64,000 bases of DNA from Gluconacetobacter takamatsuzukensis (GCF_014174275.1 NZ_JABEQK010000005.1:186001-250000); one strand, 5' to 3'. Positions 16,902 to 25,746 are shown, numbered from the stretch's first letter. The notes: generated from the letters alone by a model not told the origin. Numbers and translations: made by a program.

Positions 16902-17882
16902 TTATCCCCCCGATCCCCTGGCGAGGAAACGCCCCGCCAGCACGACCCGGCGCGTGACCTGGTCGGCGTGGTCCAGCCGGTCGAGCAGCATCGTCACCGC
17001 GACGCGCCCGATTTCCTCGACCGGCTGTTCGATCACGCTCAGCCCGCCGCCGACGAATTCCATCCAGGGTTCGTTGTCGAAACTGGTCACGGCGATGTCG
17101 CGGGGGATCGACAGGCCCAGCGCATCGATGGCCCGCAGCACGCTGAGCAGCATGACGCCGTTGCTGACGATCAGCGCGCCCGGCCGCCGCGACGCATCGG
17201 CCAGCAATTCGGTGACGATGCGCTCGGCCTCGGCGCGCTCGTGCGGTACCAGCACCGCGTGCGCGGGCAGGCCGAGCGCGGCCATGGCGCGTTCGTAGCC
17301 GGTGCGGCGCTCGTTGCCCGTGACGGTCGCGGTGCCGAACAGGCCGGTGATGCGGGTGTGCCCCCGCTCGTGCAGGTGCGCCACGAGCTTCGCCGCCATG
17401 GCGCCGTTATCGAGCACCACGCTGTCGCACGCGCCGTCGGGCGCCGCGCGGTCGATGAGGACGATCGGGAAGTCGCTCTGATATTGTGCGATATTGTCCA
17501 CGCCGTGGCGCGTGGGCGCCAGGATGACGCCGGTCACGCGTTCCTCCTGCATCAGGTGCAGGTACATCGCCTCCTTCGCCGCGTCCTCGTCGGTGTTGCT
17601 GAAGATGACACGCAGGCCGCGCTCGTAGGCGATGCCCTCGACCATGCGGGCGACGGCGGTGAAGAACGGGTTGCGGATGTCGGCCACGATCAGGCCGATG
17701 GTGTTGGTGTGGCGCGAGCGCAGGCGGCGTGCCGCGAGGTTGGGCCGGTAGCCGGTCTCGCGCACCGCCGCCACCACCCGTTCGCGCATTGCCGGATCGA
17801 CGGCGCGGCCGGCCAGCACGCGCGAGACCGTGGCCGGCGAGACCGCCGCCACCCGCGCGACATCCTTGATTCCGATACTCAT
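16902..17882 (-). CDS. fruR: LacI-family regulator of the fructose operon (FruR/Cra-like)
   Basis: A 326-residue transcription factor. The ATG at 17882 begins MSIGIKDVARVAAVSPATVS, the LacI helix-turn-helix, followed by the hinge helix (RRLRSRHTNTIGLIVADI). The remainder is a periplasmic-binding-protein-like effector domain (about 62-320) with RNPFFTAVARMVEG, VILAPTRHGVDN and SFDNEPWMEF. It is divergent from fruBKA. The intergenic region and the start region each hold a copy of the palindrome GAGAA-N4-TTCTC, one of them just upstream of its own start codon, which implies repression of both the fru operon and itself. Fructose 1-phosphate as inducer is inferred from the family and neighbours. 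The gene symbol is by role, not proven orthology. Confidence 0.88.
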   Translation of the reverse strand: MSIGIKDVARVAAVSPATVSRVLAGRAVDPAMRERVVAAVRETGYRPNLAARRLRSRHTNTIGLIVADIRNPFFTAVARMVEGIAYERGLRVIFSNTDEDAAKEAMYLHLMQEERVTGVILAPTRHGVDNIAQYQSDFPIVLIDRAAPDGACDSVVLDNGAMAAKLVAHLHERGHTRITGLFGTATVTGNERRTGYERAMAALGLPAHAVLVPHERAEAERIVTELLADASRRPGALIVSNGVMLLSVLRAIDALGLSIPRDIAVTSFDNEPWMEFVGGGLSVIEQPVEEIGRVAVTMLLDRLDHADQVTRRVVLAGRFLARGSGG

Positions 17883-17883
17883 C

Positions 17884-17897
17884 GAGAAATCGTTCTC
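17884..17897. promoter_or_regulatory. Putative FruR operator at the regulator's own start
   Basis: Palindrome GAGAA-ATCG-TTCTC, 14 bp with perfect 5-bp arms, starting 2 bp upstream of the fruR ATG (codon 17882-17880). It shares half-sites and spacing with the site at 17985-18000. Its position over the ribosome-binding region suggests autorepression. Operator assignment is inference from symmetry, repetition and LacI-family habits. Confidence 0.65.
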
Positions 17898-17970
17898 TCT
17901 CCGCTCGCAGCGTGAAACAGCCCACACGGGAAGACGCTATGCCAATGGCACCCTTCCCATATCCTGTCTA

Positions 17971-18010
17971 TTGACAAAAATACGAGAGAACGTTTTCTCT
18001 AGCCTAAAAT
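17971..18010 (+). promoter_or_regulatory. Putative fruBKA promoter with FruR operator
   Basis: A consensus -35 hexamer TTGACA is at 17971-17976. Nine bases later begins the perfect palindrome AGAGAA-CGTT-TTCTCT at 17985-18000, the likely operator. The 17-bp-spaced -10 would fall at 17994-17999 inside the right arm and is poor; TAAAAT at 18005-18010 is a better hexamer but 28 bp away, so the exact -10 is undecided. Either way the operator overlaps the core promoter, as expected for a repressor. The Shine-Dalgarno GGAGAGG for fruB lies at about 18018-18024. Confidence 0.65.
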
Positions 18011-18032
18011 CAAGAATGGAGAGGCTCGTCGC

Positions 18033-20567
18033 ATGCCCCCCACCCCGATCGGCCCCACGGTCGAAACCCTGATCCGGATCGATGCCCGCGCGGCGAACAA
18101 GGAGGATGCCATTCGCCAGGCCGGGCAATTGCTCGTCGCGGCCGGCTGCGTGGTCCCCGGCTACGAAGAGAGCATGATCCGGCGCGAGCAGGTGGCGAAT
18201 ACCTTTCTGGGCTCGGGCGTCGCGATTCCGCACGGCACCGGCGACGACAAGGGGCTGGTGCGCCGCGACGGCATCGTGGTGCTGCAATTCGCCGACGGGA
18301 TCGAATGGAATCCGGGCCAGGTCGCGCATCTGGTGGTCGGCATCGCCGCCGGGTCGGACAGCCATATCGCGATCCTGCGGCGGCTGACGCGGCTGATCCA
18401 GAACGAGGCGCGCCTGCGCGACCTGATCGGCACGCGCGACCCCGAGACGATTGCCGCCGCCCTGCGCGACGACGCCCCGGCGGCCCCGGCCGCCGACGCG
18501 GCGGAGGATTATCCCGAGCGGATCGAATGGACCGTCGATTACCCGGCAGGGCTGCATGCCCGCCCGGCCTCCGTCTGGTCGGAGAGCGCCAGGAGCGTGG
18601 GCAGCCCGCTGCGCGTGCGCCATGGGGCGGAGGCCGCCGACCCCCGCAGCCTGGTCGCGCTGCTGCAACTGGGCCTGAAGGCCGGCGATACGATCGTGCT
18701 TTCGGCCGCAGGCGGCAATGCGCGGGCGGCGCTGGAGCGGTTCCATGGCGTGGTTACGCGCCTGACGGCGCAGGAAAAGGCCGATGCCGCCCGTGCCGCC
18801 GAAAAGGCCGCTGCGGCGGCAAGCAAGGGGCCGCTGAAAGGCTGGACGCCCGTCGGCACGCCGCGCCTGATGACCGGCGTGGCCGCCAGCCCGGGGCTGG
18901 CCATCGGCAGGATCCATATCCTGGCCGCCACCGAGGCGGAGGTGGCGGACAGGCCCGTGGACCTGGTGGCCGGGGGCGCGCTGCTGAACGGCGCGCTGGT
19001 GCGCACGCGCGCGCAGATGGAGGGGCTGATCGACGACACGACGCGCCGGCTGGGTGCGGGCGATGCCGCGATCTTCGTCGCGCAGGCCGGGCTGCTGGAC
19101 GATACGGACCTGATCACACTGACCTGCCAGATCATGGTCGAGGGCCATGGTGTCGCCTGGTCGTGGCATCAGGCCGTGGAGCAGATGGCGACCAGGCTGG
19201 CCGGGCTGGGCAACCCGGTGCTGGCCGCGCGGGCGGCGGACCTGCGCGATGTCGGGCGCCGGGTGCTGGCGCAGATCGACCCCGAGCTGGGCACCGGCAC
19301 ACTGGGCGACCTGCCGGAAGAGCCGTGCATCCTGGTTGCCGGCGATCTGTCGCCGTCCGATACCGCGACGCTGGATATCGGGCGCGTCGCGGGGATTGCG
19401 ACCGCGCTGGGCGGGCCGACATCGCACAGCGCGATCCTGGCGCGCACGCTGGGCCTGCCCTCGGTCGTGGCGGGCGGGCCCGGGCTGCTGGCCCTGCCCC
19501 CCGGCGGCACGGCCATCGTCGACGGCGATACCGGGCGCATCTGGCTGGACCCGAGCGAGGCCGACCTGGAATCGGCCCGCGCCTGGCTGGCCGAGCGCGC
19601 GCGCCTGCGCGCGGCGGAGGAAGAAAAGCGCGCCAACCCCGCCGAGACGAAGGACGGGCACCGCGTCGCCATCGGCGCCAACGTCAACCGCCCCGACCAG
19701 GTGGCCTTCTGCCTGTCGCAGGGGGCCGAGGGCGTGGGGCTGATGCGGACCGAGTTCCTGTTCCTCGAACGCGGCGAGACGCCGAGCGAGGACGAGCAAT
19801 ATACGGTCTATCGCGAGATGATGGAGGCGCTGGGCGACCGGCCGCTGATCGTGCGCACGCTGGATATCGGCGGCGACAAGCAGGTGCCGCATCTGGACCT
19901 GCCGCACGAGGAAAACCCGTTCCTGGGCGTGCGGGGCGCGCGGCTGCTGCTACGCCGGCCCGACCTGCTGGACCCGCAATTGCGCGCGCTCTATCGCGCA
20001 GCGAAGGCGGGCGGGGAGCTGCTGATCATGTTCCCGATGATCACCTCGCTGCCCGAACTGATCGCGCTGCGGCAACGGTGCGAGGCCATCCGGGCCGAGC
20101 TGGAGGCGCCGGTGGTGCCCGTGGGCATCATGGTCGAGGTTCCGGCGGCGGCGGTGCAGTCGCACATTCTGGCGGAGCATGCCGATTTCTTCTCGGTCGG
20201 GACCAACGACCTGACGCAGTACACGCTGGCCATCGACCGGCAGAACCCCGAGCTGGCCAGCGAGGCCGACAGCCTGCACCCCGCCGTGCTGCGCCTGATC
20301 GCGCAGACGGTGGAGGGCGCGCGGCGGCACGGGCGCTGGGTCGGGGTGTGCGGCGGGCTGGCGGGCGACCCGTTCGGGGCGGCGCTGCTGACCGGGATCG
20401 GCGTCGACGAGCTGTCGATGACCCCGCGCGACGTTCCCGCCGTGAAGGCTCGGATTCGCAACACCGACCTGGCGTCCCTGCGCGCGCTCGCCGCGCGGGC
20501 GCTGGAGGCCGGAACCCCCGAGGCGGTGCGCGCGCTGGACGGCGCGGCCGATGGAAAGGACGTGTGA
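18033..20567 (+). CDS. fruB: PTS fructose multiphosphoryl transfer protein (EIIA-HPr-EI fusion)
   Basis: An 844-residue cytoplasmic fusion that passes phosphate from PEP to FruA. The N-terminal EIIA-Fru domain (about 5-150) has phospho-His67 in SGVAIPHGTGDD. The HPr domain (about 165-250) has His175 in YPAGLHARPAS. The EI domain (about 285-840) has the phospho-His465 in GGPTSHSAILARTLG, the PEP-binding segments GVGLMRTEFLF and GTNDLTQYTLAIDRQN, and active-site Cys773 in GVCGGLAGDP. An Ala/Lys-rich linker (about 255-275) separates HPr from EI. Carrying its own EI and HPr makes the operon independent of a general sugar PTS. It is first in the fruBKA operon; fruK overlaps its stop (ATGA). Confidence 0.97.
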   Translation: MPPTPIGPTVETLIRIDARAANKEDAIRQAGQLLVAAGCVVPGYEESMIRREQVANTFLGSGVAIPHGTGDDKGLVRRDGIVVLQFADGIEWNPGQVAHLVVGIAAGSDSHIAILRRLTRLIQNEARLRDLIGTRDPETIAAALRDDAPAAPAADAAEDYPERIEWTVDYPAGLHARPASVWSESARSVGSPLRVRHGAEAADPRSLVALLQLGLKAGDTIVLSAAGGNARAALERFHGVVTRLTAQEKADAARAAEKAAAAASKGPLKGWTPVGTPRLMTGVAASPGLAIGRIHILAATEAEVADRPVDLVAGGALLNGALVRTRAQMEGLIDDTTRRLGAGDAAIFVAQAGLLDDTDLITLTCQIMVEGHGVAWSWHQAVEQMATRLAGLGNPVLAARAADLRDVGRRVLAQIDPELGTGTLGDLPEEPCILVAGDLSPSDTATLDIGRVAGIATALGGPTSHSAILARTLGLPSVVAGGPGLLALPPGGTAIVDGDTGRIWLDPSEADLESARAWLAERARLRAAEEEKRANPAETKDGHRVAIGANVNRPDQVAFCLSQGAEGVGLMRTEFLFLERGETPSEDEQYTVYREMMEALGDRPLIVRTLDIGGDKQVPHLDLPHEENPFLGVRGARLLLRRPDLLDPQLRALYRAAKAGGELLIMFPMITSLPELIALRQRCEAIRAELEAPVVPVGIMVEVPAAAVQSHILAEHADFFSVGTNDLTQYTLAIDRQNPELASEADSLHPAVLRLIAQTVEGARRHGRWVGVCGGLAGDPFGAALLTGIGVDELSMTPRDVPAVKARIRNTDLASLRALAARALEAGTPEAVRALDGAADGKDV

Positions 20568-21535
20568 TGCGCGTTGCAACCGTCACCTTCAACCCGGCCA
20601 TCGACCAGACCGTCACGGTCGACCATCTGGTACCCGGCGAGGTCCATCGCGCGCGCGCCGTCCGGCAGAATGCCGGCGGCAAGGGCGTGAACGTCGCCAG
20701 TTGCCTGGCCGACTGGGGCACGCGCGTGACCGCGTTCGGGCTGCTGGGCCGCGAGAATGCGGGATTGTTCGAGGCGCTGTGCGCGGAAAAGGGGATCGCG
20801 GACCGGTTCCGGCGCATTGCGGGCGCCACCCGCGTCAACCTCAAGATCGTCGACGACCGCGACACCACCGACATCAACATGGACGGTGCCGCCGTCGATG
20901 CCGCGACCCTGGCGGAACAGGTCGGGATGGTGGAGGCGTTTGCCGGCGAGGACAGCCTGATCGTGCTGTCGGGCAGCCTGCCGCCCGGGTGCCCGCCCGG
21001 CCTGTATGCCGACCTGATCGGCCGGCTGCGCGCGAGGGGCGCGCGGGTGCTGCTGGATACCAGCGGCCTGCCGCTGATGCTGGCGCTGCAAGGCAGCACG
21101 CCCCCCAGCATCGTCAAGCCCAACCTGCGGGAGCTGGCCGACTGGGCGGGCGAGCGGGTCGAAACGACGGAGGATGCGCTGCGCGTCGCGACCCGGCTGG
21201 CGGCCAGGGGCGTGGAGCTGGTCGTGGTGTCGATGGGGGCGGAGGGTGCGCTGTTCGTGCGCGATTCCGTCGCCATCACCGCGCGGCTGCGGGCCGGGAG
21301 CGTGACCAGCACGGTCGGCGCCGGCGATGCCATGGTCGCGGGGCTGGTCGCCGCCCTGGCCGAGGAGGCGGCGCTGGAGGATATCGCGCGCCTGTCCACG
21401 GCGTTTGCCGTCGGCAAGCTGGGCCTCGCGGGGCCGAATCTGCCGGATCGGGCCACGATCCGGGCCCTGATGGGGCAAGTGACGATCGCAACAGCCGGAC
21501 GTACAGAAGCCGGCGGCGCGGGAGAGACAGCATGA
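20567..21535 (+). CDS. fruK: 1-phosphofructokinase
   Basis: A 322-residue PfkB-family kinase that converts fructose 1-phosphate to fructose 1,6-bisphosphate. The start ATG overlaps the fruB stop, with GGAAAGGA just upstream. Family signatures include TVTFNPAIDQTV at the N-terminus, RQNAGGKGVNVASCLADWG, the VLSGSLPPG segment, VKPNLRELADW, and the ATP-site motif STVGAGDAMVAG with catalytic Asp254. It is coupled at its 3' end to fruA through another 4-bp overlap. Confidence 0.97.
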   Translation: MRVATVTFNPAIDQTVTVDHLVPGEVHRARAVRQNAGGKGVNVASCLADWGTRVTAFGLLGRENAGLFEALCAEKGIADRFRRIAGATRVNLKIVDDRDTTDINMDGAAVDAATLAEQVGMVEAFAGEDSLIVLSGSLPPGCPPGLYADLIGRLRARGARVLLDTSGLPLMLALQGSTPPSIVKPNLRELADWAGERVETTEDALRVATRLAARGVELVVVSMGAEGALFVRDSVAITARLRAGSVTSTVGAGDAMVAGLVAALAEEAALEDIARLSTAFAVGKLGLAGPNLPDRATIRALMGQVTIATAGRTEAGGAGETA

Positions 21536-23259
21536 AGCACATACTGGCGGTGATCCAGGCCGGCGAGGAGAGCGTGACGGGCGTTCTGGCCGGCGAGGCG
21601 CTGCGCCGCGCGGCGCGCGAGACCGGCCGCACGCTGGATGTCGAGATCCGTACCGCGCAGGGCGTCCTTGCCCCCCTGCCCCCCGATGCGCCGGGCGCGG
21701 ACGAGATGCTGCTGCTGGTCGGTTCCGGCGGCCAGGCCGACGATGCCCTGGCCGCGCGCGCCGACCGGCACCTGACGCTGGAAGCGGTGCTGGCCGACCC
21801 CGGCCGGGCGCTGGCGGAGCTGGACGGCCCCGGTGCCGCCCGGCCCGCGGGCGCGGCGGCGGATGCGCGGGTGCCGCGCATCGTCGCCGTGACGTCGTGC
21901 CCCACCGGCATTGCCCATACCTTCATGGCCGCCGAGGGCTTGCAGGAGGGTGCGCGGCAGCTGGGCTATCCGCTGCGCGTCGAAACCCAGGGCTCGGTCG
22001 GGGCGGGCAATCCGCTGACCGAGGCGGAAATCGCCGCGGCCGACCTGGTGCTGATCGCGGCCGACCGCGAGGTGGATCGCGGCCGGTTCGGCGGCAAGCG
22101 CGTCTATGCCACCGGGGCCAAGCCCGCGATTACCGGCGGCGCCGCCGTGATCGAAAAGGCGCTGGCCGAGGCGACCGTGCAGCCGGTGGCGGCCGGGGCG
22201 TCGGCACAGGCCACCGGCAAGGGCGAGCGGGCGGGGCCGTACAAGCACCTGATGACCGGCGTGTCGTTCATGCTGCCCTTCGTGGTTTCCGGCGGGCTGC
22301 TGATCGCGCTGGCCTTCGCGCTGGGGGGCATCCATGCCAGCGATGCGGCCTCGGCCGGGACGCTGGCCCATACGCTGTTCACCATCGGCTCCGGCGCCGC
22401 CTTCGCGCTGATGGTGCCGGCGCTGGCGGGCTATATCGCCTTTTCGGTGGCCGACCGGCCGGGGCTGGCGCCGGGCATGATCGGCGGCATCCTGGCCGCC
22501 GGCCTCAATGCCGGCTTCCTTGGCGGTATCGCGGCGGGTTTCGTCGCGGGATATGTGGTGGAGGGGCTCAACCGGCTGATCCGCCTGCCCAAGACCTTGC
22601 AGGGGCTGAAGCCCATCCTGATCCTGCCGCTGCTGGGCACGCTGATCACGGGGCTGCTGACGATCTATGCCATCGGCACGCCCGTCGCCGCTCTGCTGGC
22701 CTTCCTGACCGAATGGCTGCGCGGCATGCAGGGGTCGAGCGCGCTGCTGCTCGGGCTGATCCTGGGGGCGATGTCGGCCTTCGACATGGGCGGGCCGGTG
22801 AACAAGGCGGGCTATGCGTTCTCGGTCGGGCTGATCGGCAGCGCGGTCTATACGCCCATGGCCGCGACGATGGTGGCCGGCATGGTGCCGCCGCTGGCGG
22901 TGGCGCTGGCCACGCGCCTGTTCCGCGCGCGCTTCACGACCGAGGAGCGCGAGGCCGGGGCGACGGCGGCGGTGCTGGGGCTGGCCTTCATTACCGAGGG
23001 CGCCATTCCCTTCGCCGCCCGCGACCCGCTGCGGGTCATCCCGGCCCTGATGGCGGGGTCGGCCATCGCCGGCGCGATTTCGATGGTCGCGGGGGTGGAG
23101 CTGAAGGTGCCGCATGGCGGCATCTTCGTGCTGCCCATTCCGGGCGCCGTCACGCATCTGCTTGCCTATGTGGCGGCGCTGGTGGCCGGCACGCTGGTCG
23201 GCGCGGTGCTGATCGGCGTGCTGATGCGCGCCCCCGTGCCGGCCGAACAGGCGGCCTGA
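21532..23259 (+). CDS. fruA: PTS fructose transporter, EIIB'BC
   Basis: A 575-residue inner-membrane permease that imports and phosphorylates fructose at C1. Residues 1-115 look like a degenerate EIIB' copy without any Cys. The active EIIB domain (about 117-215) has phospho-Cys123 in VTSCPTGIAHTFMAAEGL. The EIIC domain (about 235-565) has eight or more membrane segments and the motifs MTGVSFMLPFVVSGGLLIA, GMIGGILAAGLNAGFLGGI, FDMGGPVNKAGY and FITEGAIPFAARDP. The ATG overlaps the fruK stop, with GGAGAG about 7 nt upstream. It is last in the operon, followed by a hairpin. Confidence 0.97.
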   Translation: MKHILAVIQAGEESVTGVLAGEALRRAARETGRTLDVEIRTAQGVLAPLPPDAPGADEMLLLVGSGGQADDALAARADRHLTLEAVLADPGRALAELDGPGAARPAGAAADARVPRIVAVTSCPTGIAHTFMAAEGLQEGARQLGYPLRVETQGSVGAGNPLTEAEIAAADLVLIAADREVDRGRFGGKRVYATGAKPAITGGAAVIEKALAEATVQPVAAGASAQATGKGERAGPYKHLMTGVSFMLPFVVSGGLLIALAFALGGIHASDAASAGTLAHTLFTIGSGAAFALMVPALAGYIAFSVADRPGLAPGMIGGILAAGLNAGFLGGIAAGFVAGYVVEGLNRLIRLPKTLQGLKPILILPLLGTLITGLLTIYAIGTPVAALLAFLTEWLRGMQGSSALLLGLILGAMSAFDMGGPVNKAGYAFSVGLIGSAVYTPMAATMVAGMVPPLAVALATRLFRARFTTEEREAGATAAVLGLAFITEGAIPFAARDPLRVIPALMAGSAIAGAISMVAGVELKVPHGGIFVLPIPGAVTHLLAYVAALVAGTLVGAVLIGVLMRAPVPAEQAA

Positions 23260-23272
23260 GCGACGGCATGGC

Positions 23273-23295
23273 GGCCCGGAGCGTGCCTCCGGGCC
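23273..23295. terminator. GC hairpin between convergent fruA and ecsC-like genes
   Basis: A perfect 9-bp stem, GGCCCGGAG (23273-23281) with CTCCGGGCC (23287-23295), around a 5-nt loop. It lies between two convergent stop codons. There is no T-run on either side, so it may work only partly or with Rho. Confidence 0.5.
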
Positions 23296-23302
23296 GGTGA
23301 GG

Positions 23303-24205
23303 TCAGAAGGGCTGGCTGGCGCCCGCCATGGTGGCGCGCAGCGATTCGGCGGTGCGCCGCACTTCCGGCCCGTGTTCGCGTTCCAGGCGGCGGATGGTGA
23401 AATGCGCGCGGGCCAGGGCGCGGTAATGCGCCAGGAACGCGACGTTGAGCGATGCCCCGCACAGGGCGCCGGCAACCGGCATCATCTGCACCGCCAGCTT
23501 GCGCGACAGGCCCAGCCCGTAATGGGACGCGACCTCCGACACCAGCATCACGATCGGCCGGCCGCGCAGCATCGCCCGGGCCGAGAAATAGCCCAGTTCG
23601 CTCTCGTCGTCGGAGGCGCCGACCGGGAAGGCGCGCAGCGCGAAGACTTCGAGGCACGCGCGGCGCGCATCCTGGGTGGACAGGTCCTCGCCTTCCTCGC
23701 GGGCGATGCGCGCGATCTCGCGCATGATGGCCAGCGTGGTGAAGGTGACGTCGGGCAGCAGGCCGGCAAAGCCGGCAAAGCCGCCGACCGCGCCCGAGAC
23801 CGTTACCGCCGCCTGGAGCGCCGGCACCCGCCATGCGGGCGTGGCGAGCGGGAGGGGTGCGGCTGCGGGTGTCGCGGCGGGTGTCGCGGACGCGGCGGCC
23901 AGGGCGGGCGATTCGGGCACCGACTGCTCGCCCCTGAGCGGCGTCATGCCGACGACCGCGATATCAAAAGCGCGTGAAATCGCGGTCTCGGCGATTCCCT
24001 TCAGCTTGGCCTGCATGGTGGGCGCCATGCCCAGGCCCCGCATGCCCAGCAGCGCCGCCTGGCCGACGGCGCCGCCCATCAGGTCCGCCAGCCGCACCAG
24101 CACGCCGCGACCCGATTCGACCTTTTGCAGCGCGCTTTGCAGTTCGGCGATCGCCGGGGCGTCCAGCACCAGTGGAGCGATCTCGCCCCCGGTTTGAATG
24201 GTCAT
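23303..24205 (-). CDS. EcsC family protein
   Basis: A 300-residue protein of the EcsC family, named after the third gene of the Bacillus ecs locus; its biochemical role is unknown. The ATG at 24205 has a strong AGGAGGG about 8 nt upstream. N-terminal helices are followed by a low-complexity Ala/Pro linker (about 100-125) and then family-like segments: AVGGFAGFAGLLPDVTFTTL, MREIARIAREEGEDLS, CLEVFALRAFPVG and LVSEVASHYGLGLSRKLAVQ. The hydrophobic Gly-rich segments suggest membrane association. It is convergent with fruA. Confidence 0.85.
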   Translation of the reverse strand: MTIQTGGEIAPLVLDAPAIAELQSALQKVESGRGVLVRLADLMGGAVGQAALLGMRGLGMAPTMQAKLKGIAETAISRAFDIAVVGMTPLRGEQSVPESPALAAASATPAATPAAAPLPLATPAWRVPALQAAVTVSGAVGGFAGFAGLLPDVTFTTLAIMREIARIAREEGEDLSTQDARRACLEVFALRAFPVGASDDESELGYFSARAMLRGRPIVMLVSEVASHYGLGLSRKLAVQMMPVAGALCGASLNVAFLAHYRALARAHFTIRRLEREHGPEVRRTAESLRATMAGASQPF

Positions 24206-24437
24206 TCCCCAACCCTCCTGCCGATCATGCGCCCTGCCCGCCCGGATGGGCGGGACGACGGCCATATAGATGATGCGCCGCCGATCGTGGCGGGCGTCGC
24301 TTTATCAAGCATATTACCCCTCTCGCAAATCCGCCGTCACGCCGTATATGGTTCGTGACGCAGGGCCGCCATGTCCATGCCGGGAGAGGACGAACCGGTC
24401 GCAGCCCGGGTACAGTCCGAACGCAAGGAGAACCCTT

Positions 24438-24974
24438 ATGGATGCGAAGACGGCCTTACGGCCCGCCGAACGGACGATGCGCCTGGCCCTGCTTTCCTCC
24501 GCCGGCCTGGTCCTTGCGGCGGGCTGGAGCGTGATGGCCCCCGGCGCCCACGCGGCCCCGCGCCACCGTACCGCGGCCTCGGCCCCGGCAACCGGCAGCC
24601 TGGATGCCCCGGTCGCGGCATCGCTGGACACGCAGGATGCCCGGCACGACCCGACCGTCGACCCCGACAATCCGCCGGCCCCGCCGCCGCCCGACGGCTA
24701 CCAGGTGGTGCAGGACGAGGATGTGACGGCCCAGACGTTCAGCCCGCAGGTGACGGCCCTGCACGGACCCGGCCTGCCCTCGATCGAGGCCCGCCAGACG
24801 CCGCGCGATTCCAGCGACGTGCCCTCGCATTTCAGCGTCTTCGACGTGCCCGTGAAGTTCAATGCCCCGGTGCAGCCGGCCTATAACGCGGCGTTCACCT
24901 ATTCGACCTACGGGGGCCAGCCCGGACGCGGGATCGAGGCCATCGGCGCGGAAGGGGCCGCCGGCGAGCCGTAA
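24438..24974 (+). CDS. Exported proline-rich protein of unknown function
   Basis: A 178-residue protein starting at ATG 24438, eight nt after AAGGAG. An internal ATG at 24477 would give a more typical signal peptide. A hydrophobic stretch (LALLSSAGLVLAAGWSVMA) ends at AHA, a probable cleavage site. The mature part is rich in Pro, Asp and Ala (DPDNPPAPPPPDGYQVVQDE) and ends in a Tyr/Gly-rich region. No family is recognised. A T-rich hairpin terminator follows. Confidence 0.7.
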   Translation: MDAKTALRPAERTMRLALLSSAGLVLAAGWSVMAPGAHAAPRHRTAASAPATGSLDAPVAASLDTQDARHDPTVDPDNPPAPPPPDGYQVVQDEDVTAQTFSPQVTALHGPGLPSIEARQTPRDSSDVPSHFSVFDVPVKFNAPVQPAYNAAFTYSTYGGQPGRGIEAIGAEGAAGEP

Positions 24975-25000
24975 GGGGAAGCCGTCGGTTACGCCTGCCC

Positions 25001-25037
25001 GGGACCGGCGCCTTGACGGCGCGCCGGTCCCTATTTC
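25001..25037 (+). terminator. Rho-independent terminator
   Basis: Perfect 11-bp stem GGGACCGGCGC (25001-25011) and GCGCCGGTCCC (25021-25031) around a 9-nt loop, followed by TATTTCTT. It ends the exported-protein transcript just before the convergent EVE-domain gene, whose stop is at 25039. Confidence 0.75.
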
Positions 25038-25038
25038 T

Positions 25039-25449
25039 TCACCTGAAACCGCCCATGCGGCACAGATGGGCCCAGTGTGCGTCGGATACCGGGACGACCG
25101 AGAGGCGGGACTGGCGGACCAAGGCCAGGTCGGCCAGGTCGGGGTCGGCCTTGATGGCCGCCAGCGTCACCGGGTGGGGCATCGGCCCGACCGCGCGGAC
25201 GTCGACGCAGACCCAGCCGCCGTCGGCGGCGGTGGGGTCGGGATAGGCTTCGCGCACGATCTCGACCACACCCACGATCTCGCGGCCGATATTGGAATGG
25301 TAGAAGAAGGCGCGGTCGCCCAGCGCCATCGCCATCAGGTTGCGTTTCGCCTGGTGGTTGCGCACGCCCGTCCAAGGCTCGACGCCATGGGCCACCTGCT
25401 GGTCCCACGAGAACGCGTCGGGTTCGGATTTAACAAGCCAGTACGCCAT
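25039..25449 (-). CDS. EVE domain-containing protein
   Basis: A 136-residue single-domain protein. EVE is a PUA/YTH-like fold thought to bind modified nucleotides in RNA or DNA. Family hallmarks are the N-terminal YWLVKSEPDAFSWDQ, TGVRNHQAKRNL, MALGDRAFFYHSN and IVGVVEIVREAYPDPTA. The start is ATG 25449. It lies 3 bp after a YciI-family gene on the same strand, so the two are probably co-transcribed. The function in the cell is unknown for most members. Confidence 0.93.
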   Translation of the reverse strand: MAYWLVKSEPDAFSWDQQVAHGVEPWTGVRNHQAKRNLMAMALGDRAFFYHSNIGREIVGVVEIVREAYPDPTAADGGWVCVDVRAVGPMPHPVTLAAIKADPDLADLALVRQSRLSVVPVSDAHWAHLCRMGGFR

Positions 25450-25452
25450 CCG

Positions 25453-25746
25453 CTATTCCACCAGCGCGCCGTCGCGGAAGACCGGGCGGAAGGGGCGGAT
25501 CACCACGCTTTCGAACACGTCGGCCCTGGCATACGGGTCGCTGGCGGCGAAGCCTTCGGCCGTCGCGCGGTCTTCCACGTCGATCAGCAGCATGCTGCCG
25601 CAGGGGCGGCCGTCCGCGCCCATCAGCGGGCCGCCCTCGATGATCCGGTCCTGATAGGCCTGCAGATAGGCCAGGTGCTGCGGCCGCGTGGCGATGCGCG
25701 TTTCCAGCGCCCCCGGCTTGTCGGTGCAGATGATGGCGAACAGCAT
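25453..25746 (-). CDS. YciI family protein
   Basis: A 97-residue protein of the YciI/YCII ferredoxin-like fold. The ATG at 25746 is chosen for the AAGGGGG about 8 nt upstream; the open frame extends further but without support. It reads MLFAIICTDKPGALETR, then HLAYLQAY, GPLMGADGRPCGSMLLI and a C-terminal DPYARADVFESVVIRPF, the usual YciI pattern with the conserved His-Leu segment and SDP-type turn. Catalytic roles in the family are mostly unproven. It is upstream of the EVE gene and divergent from the ccm operon. Confidence 0.92.
   Translation of the reverse strand: MLFAIICTDKPGALETRIATRPQHLAYLQAYQDRIIEGGPLMGADGRPCGSMLLIDVEDRATAEGFAASDPYARADVFESVVIRPFRPVFRDGALVE

Noticed and set aside
17994-17999. 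TTTCTC as the fruB -10 box
   Set aside because: Spacing from TTGACA is ideal, but the hexamer matches consensus poorly and forms part of the operator arm; left undecided.
20128-23475. Minus-strand open frame of over 1,100 codons across fruB-fruK-fruA
   Set aside because: It is antisense to three clear PTS genes with intact motifs and translational overlaps; the antisense product is low-complexity.
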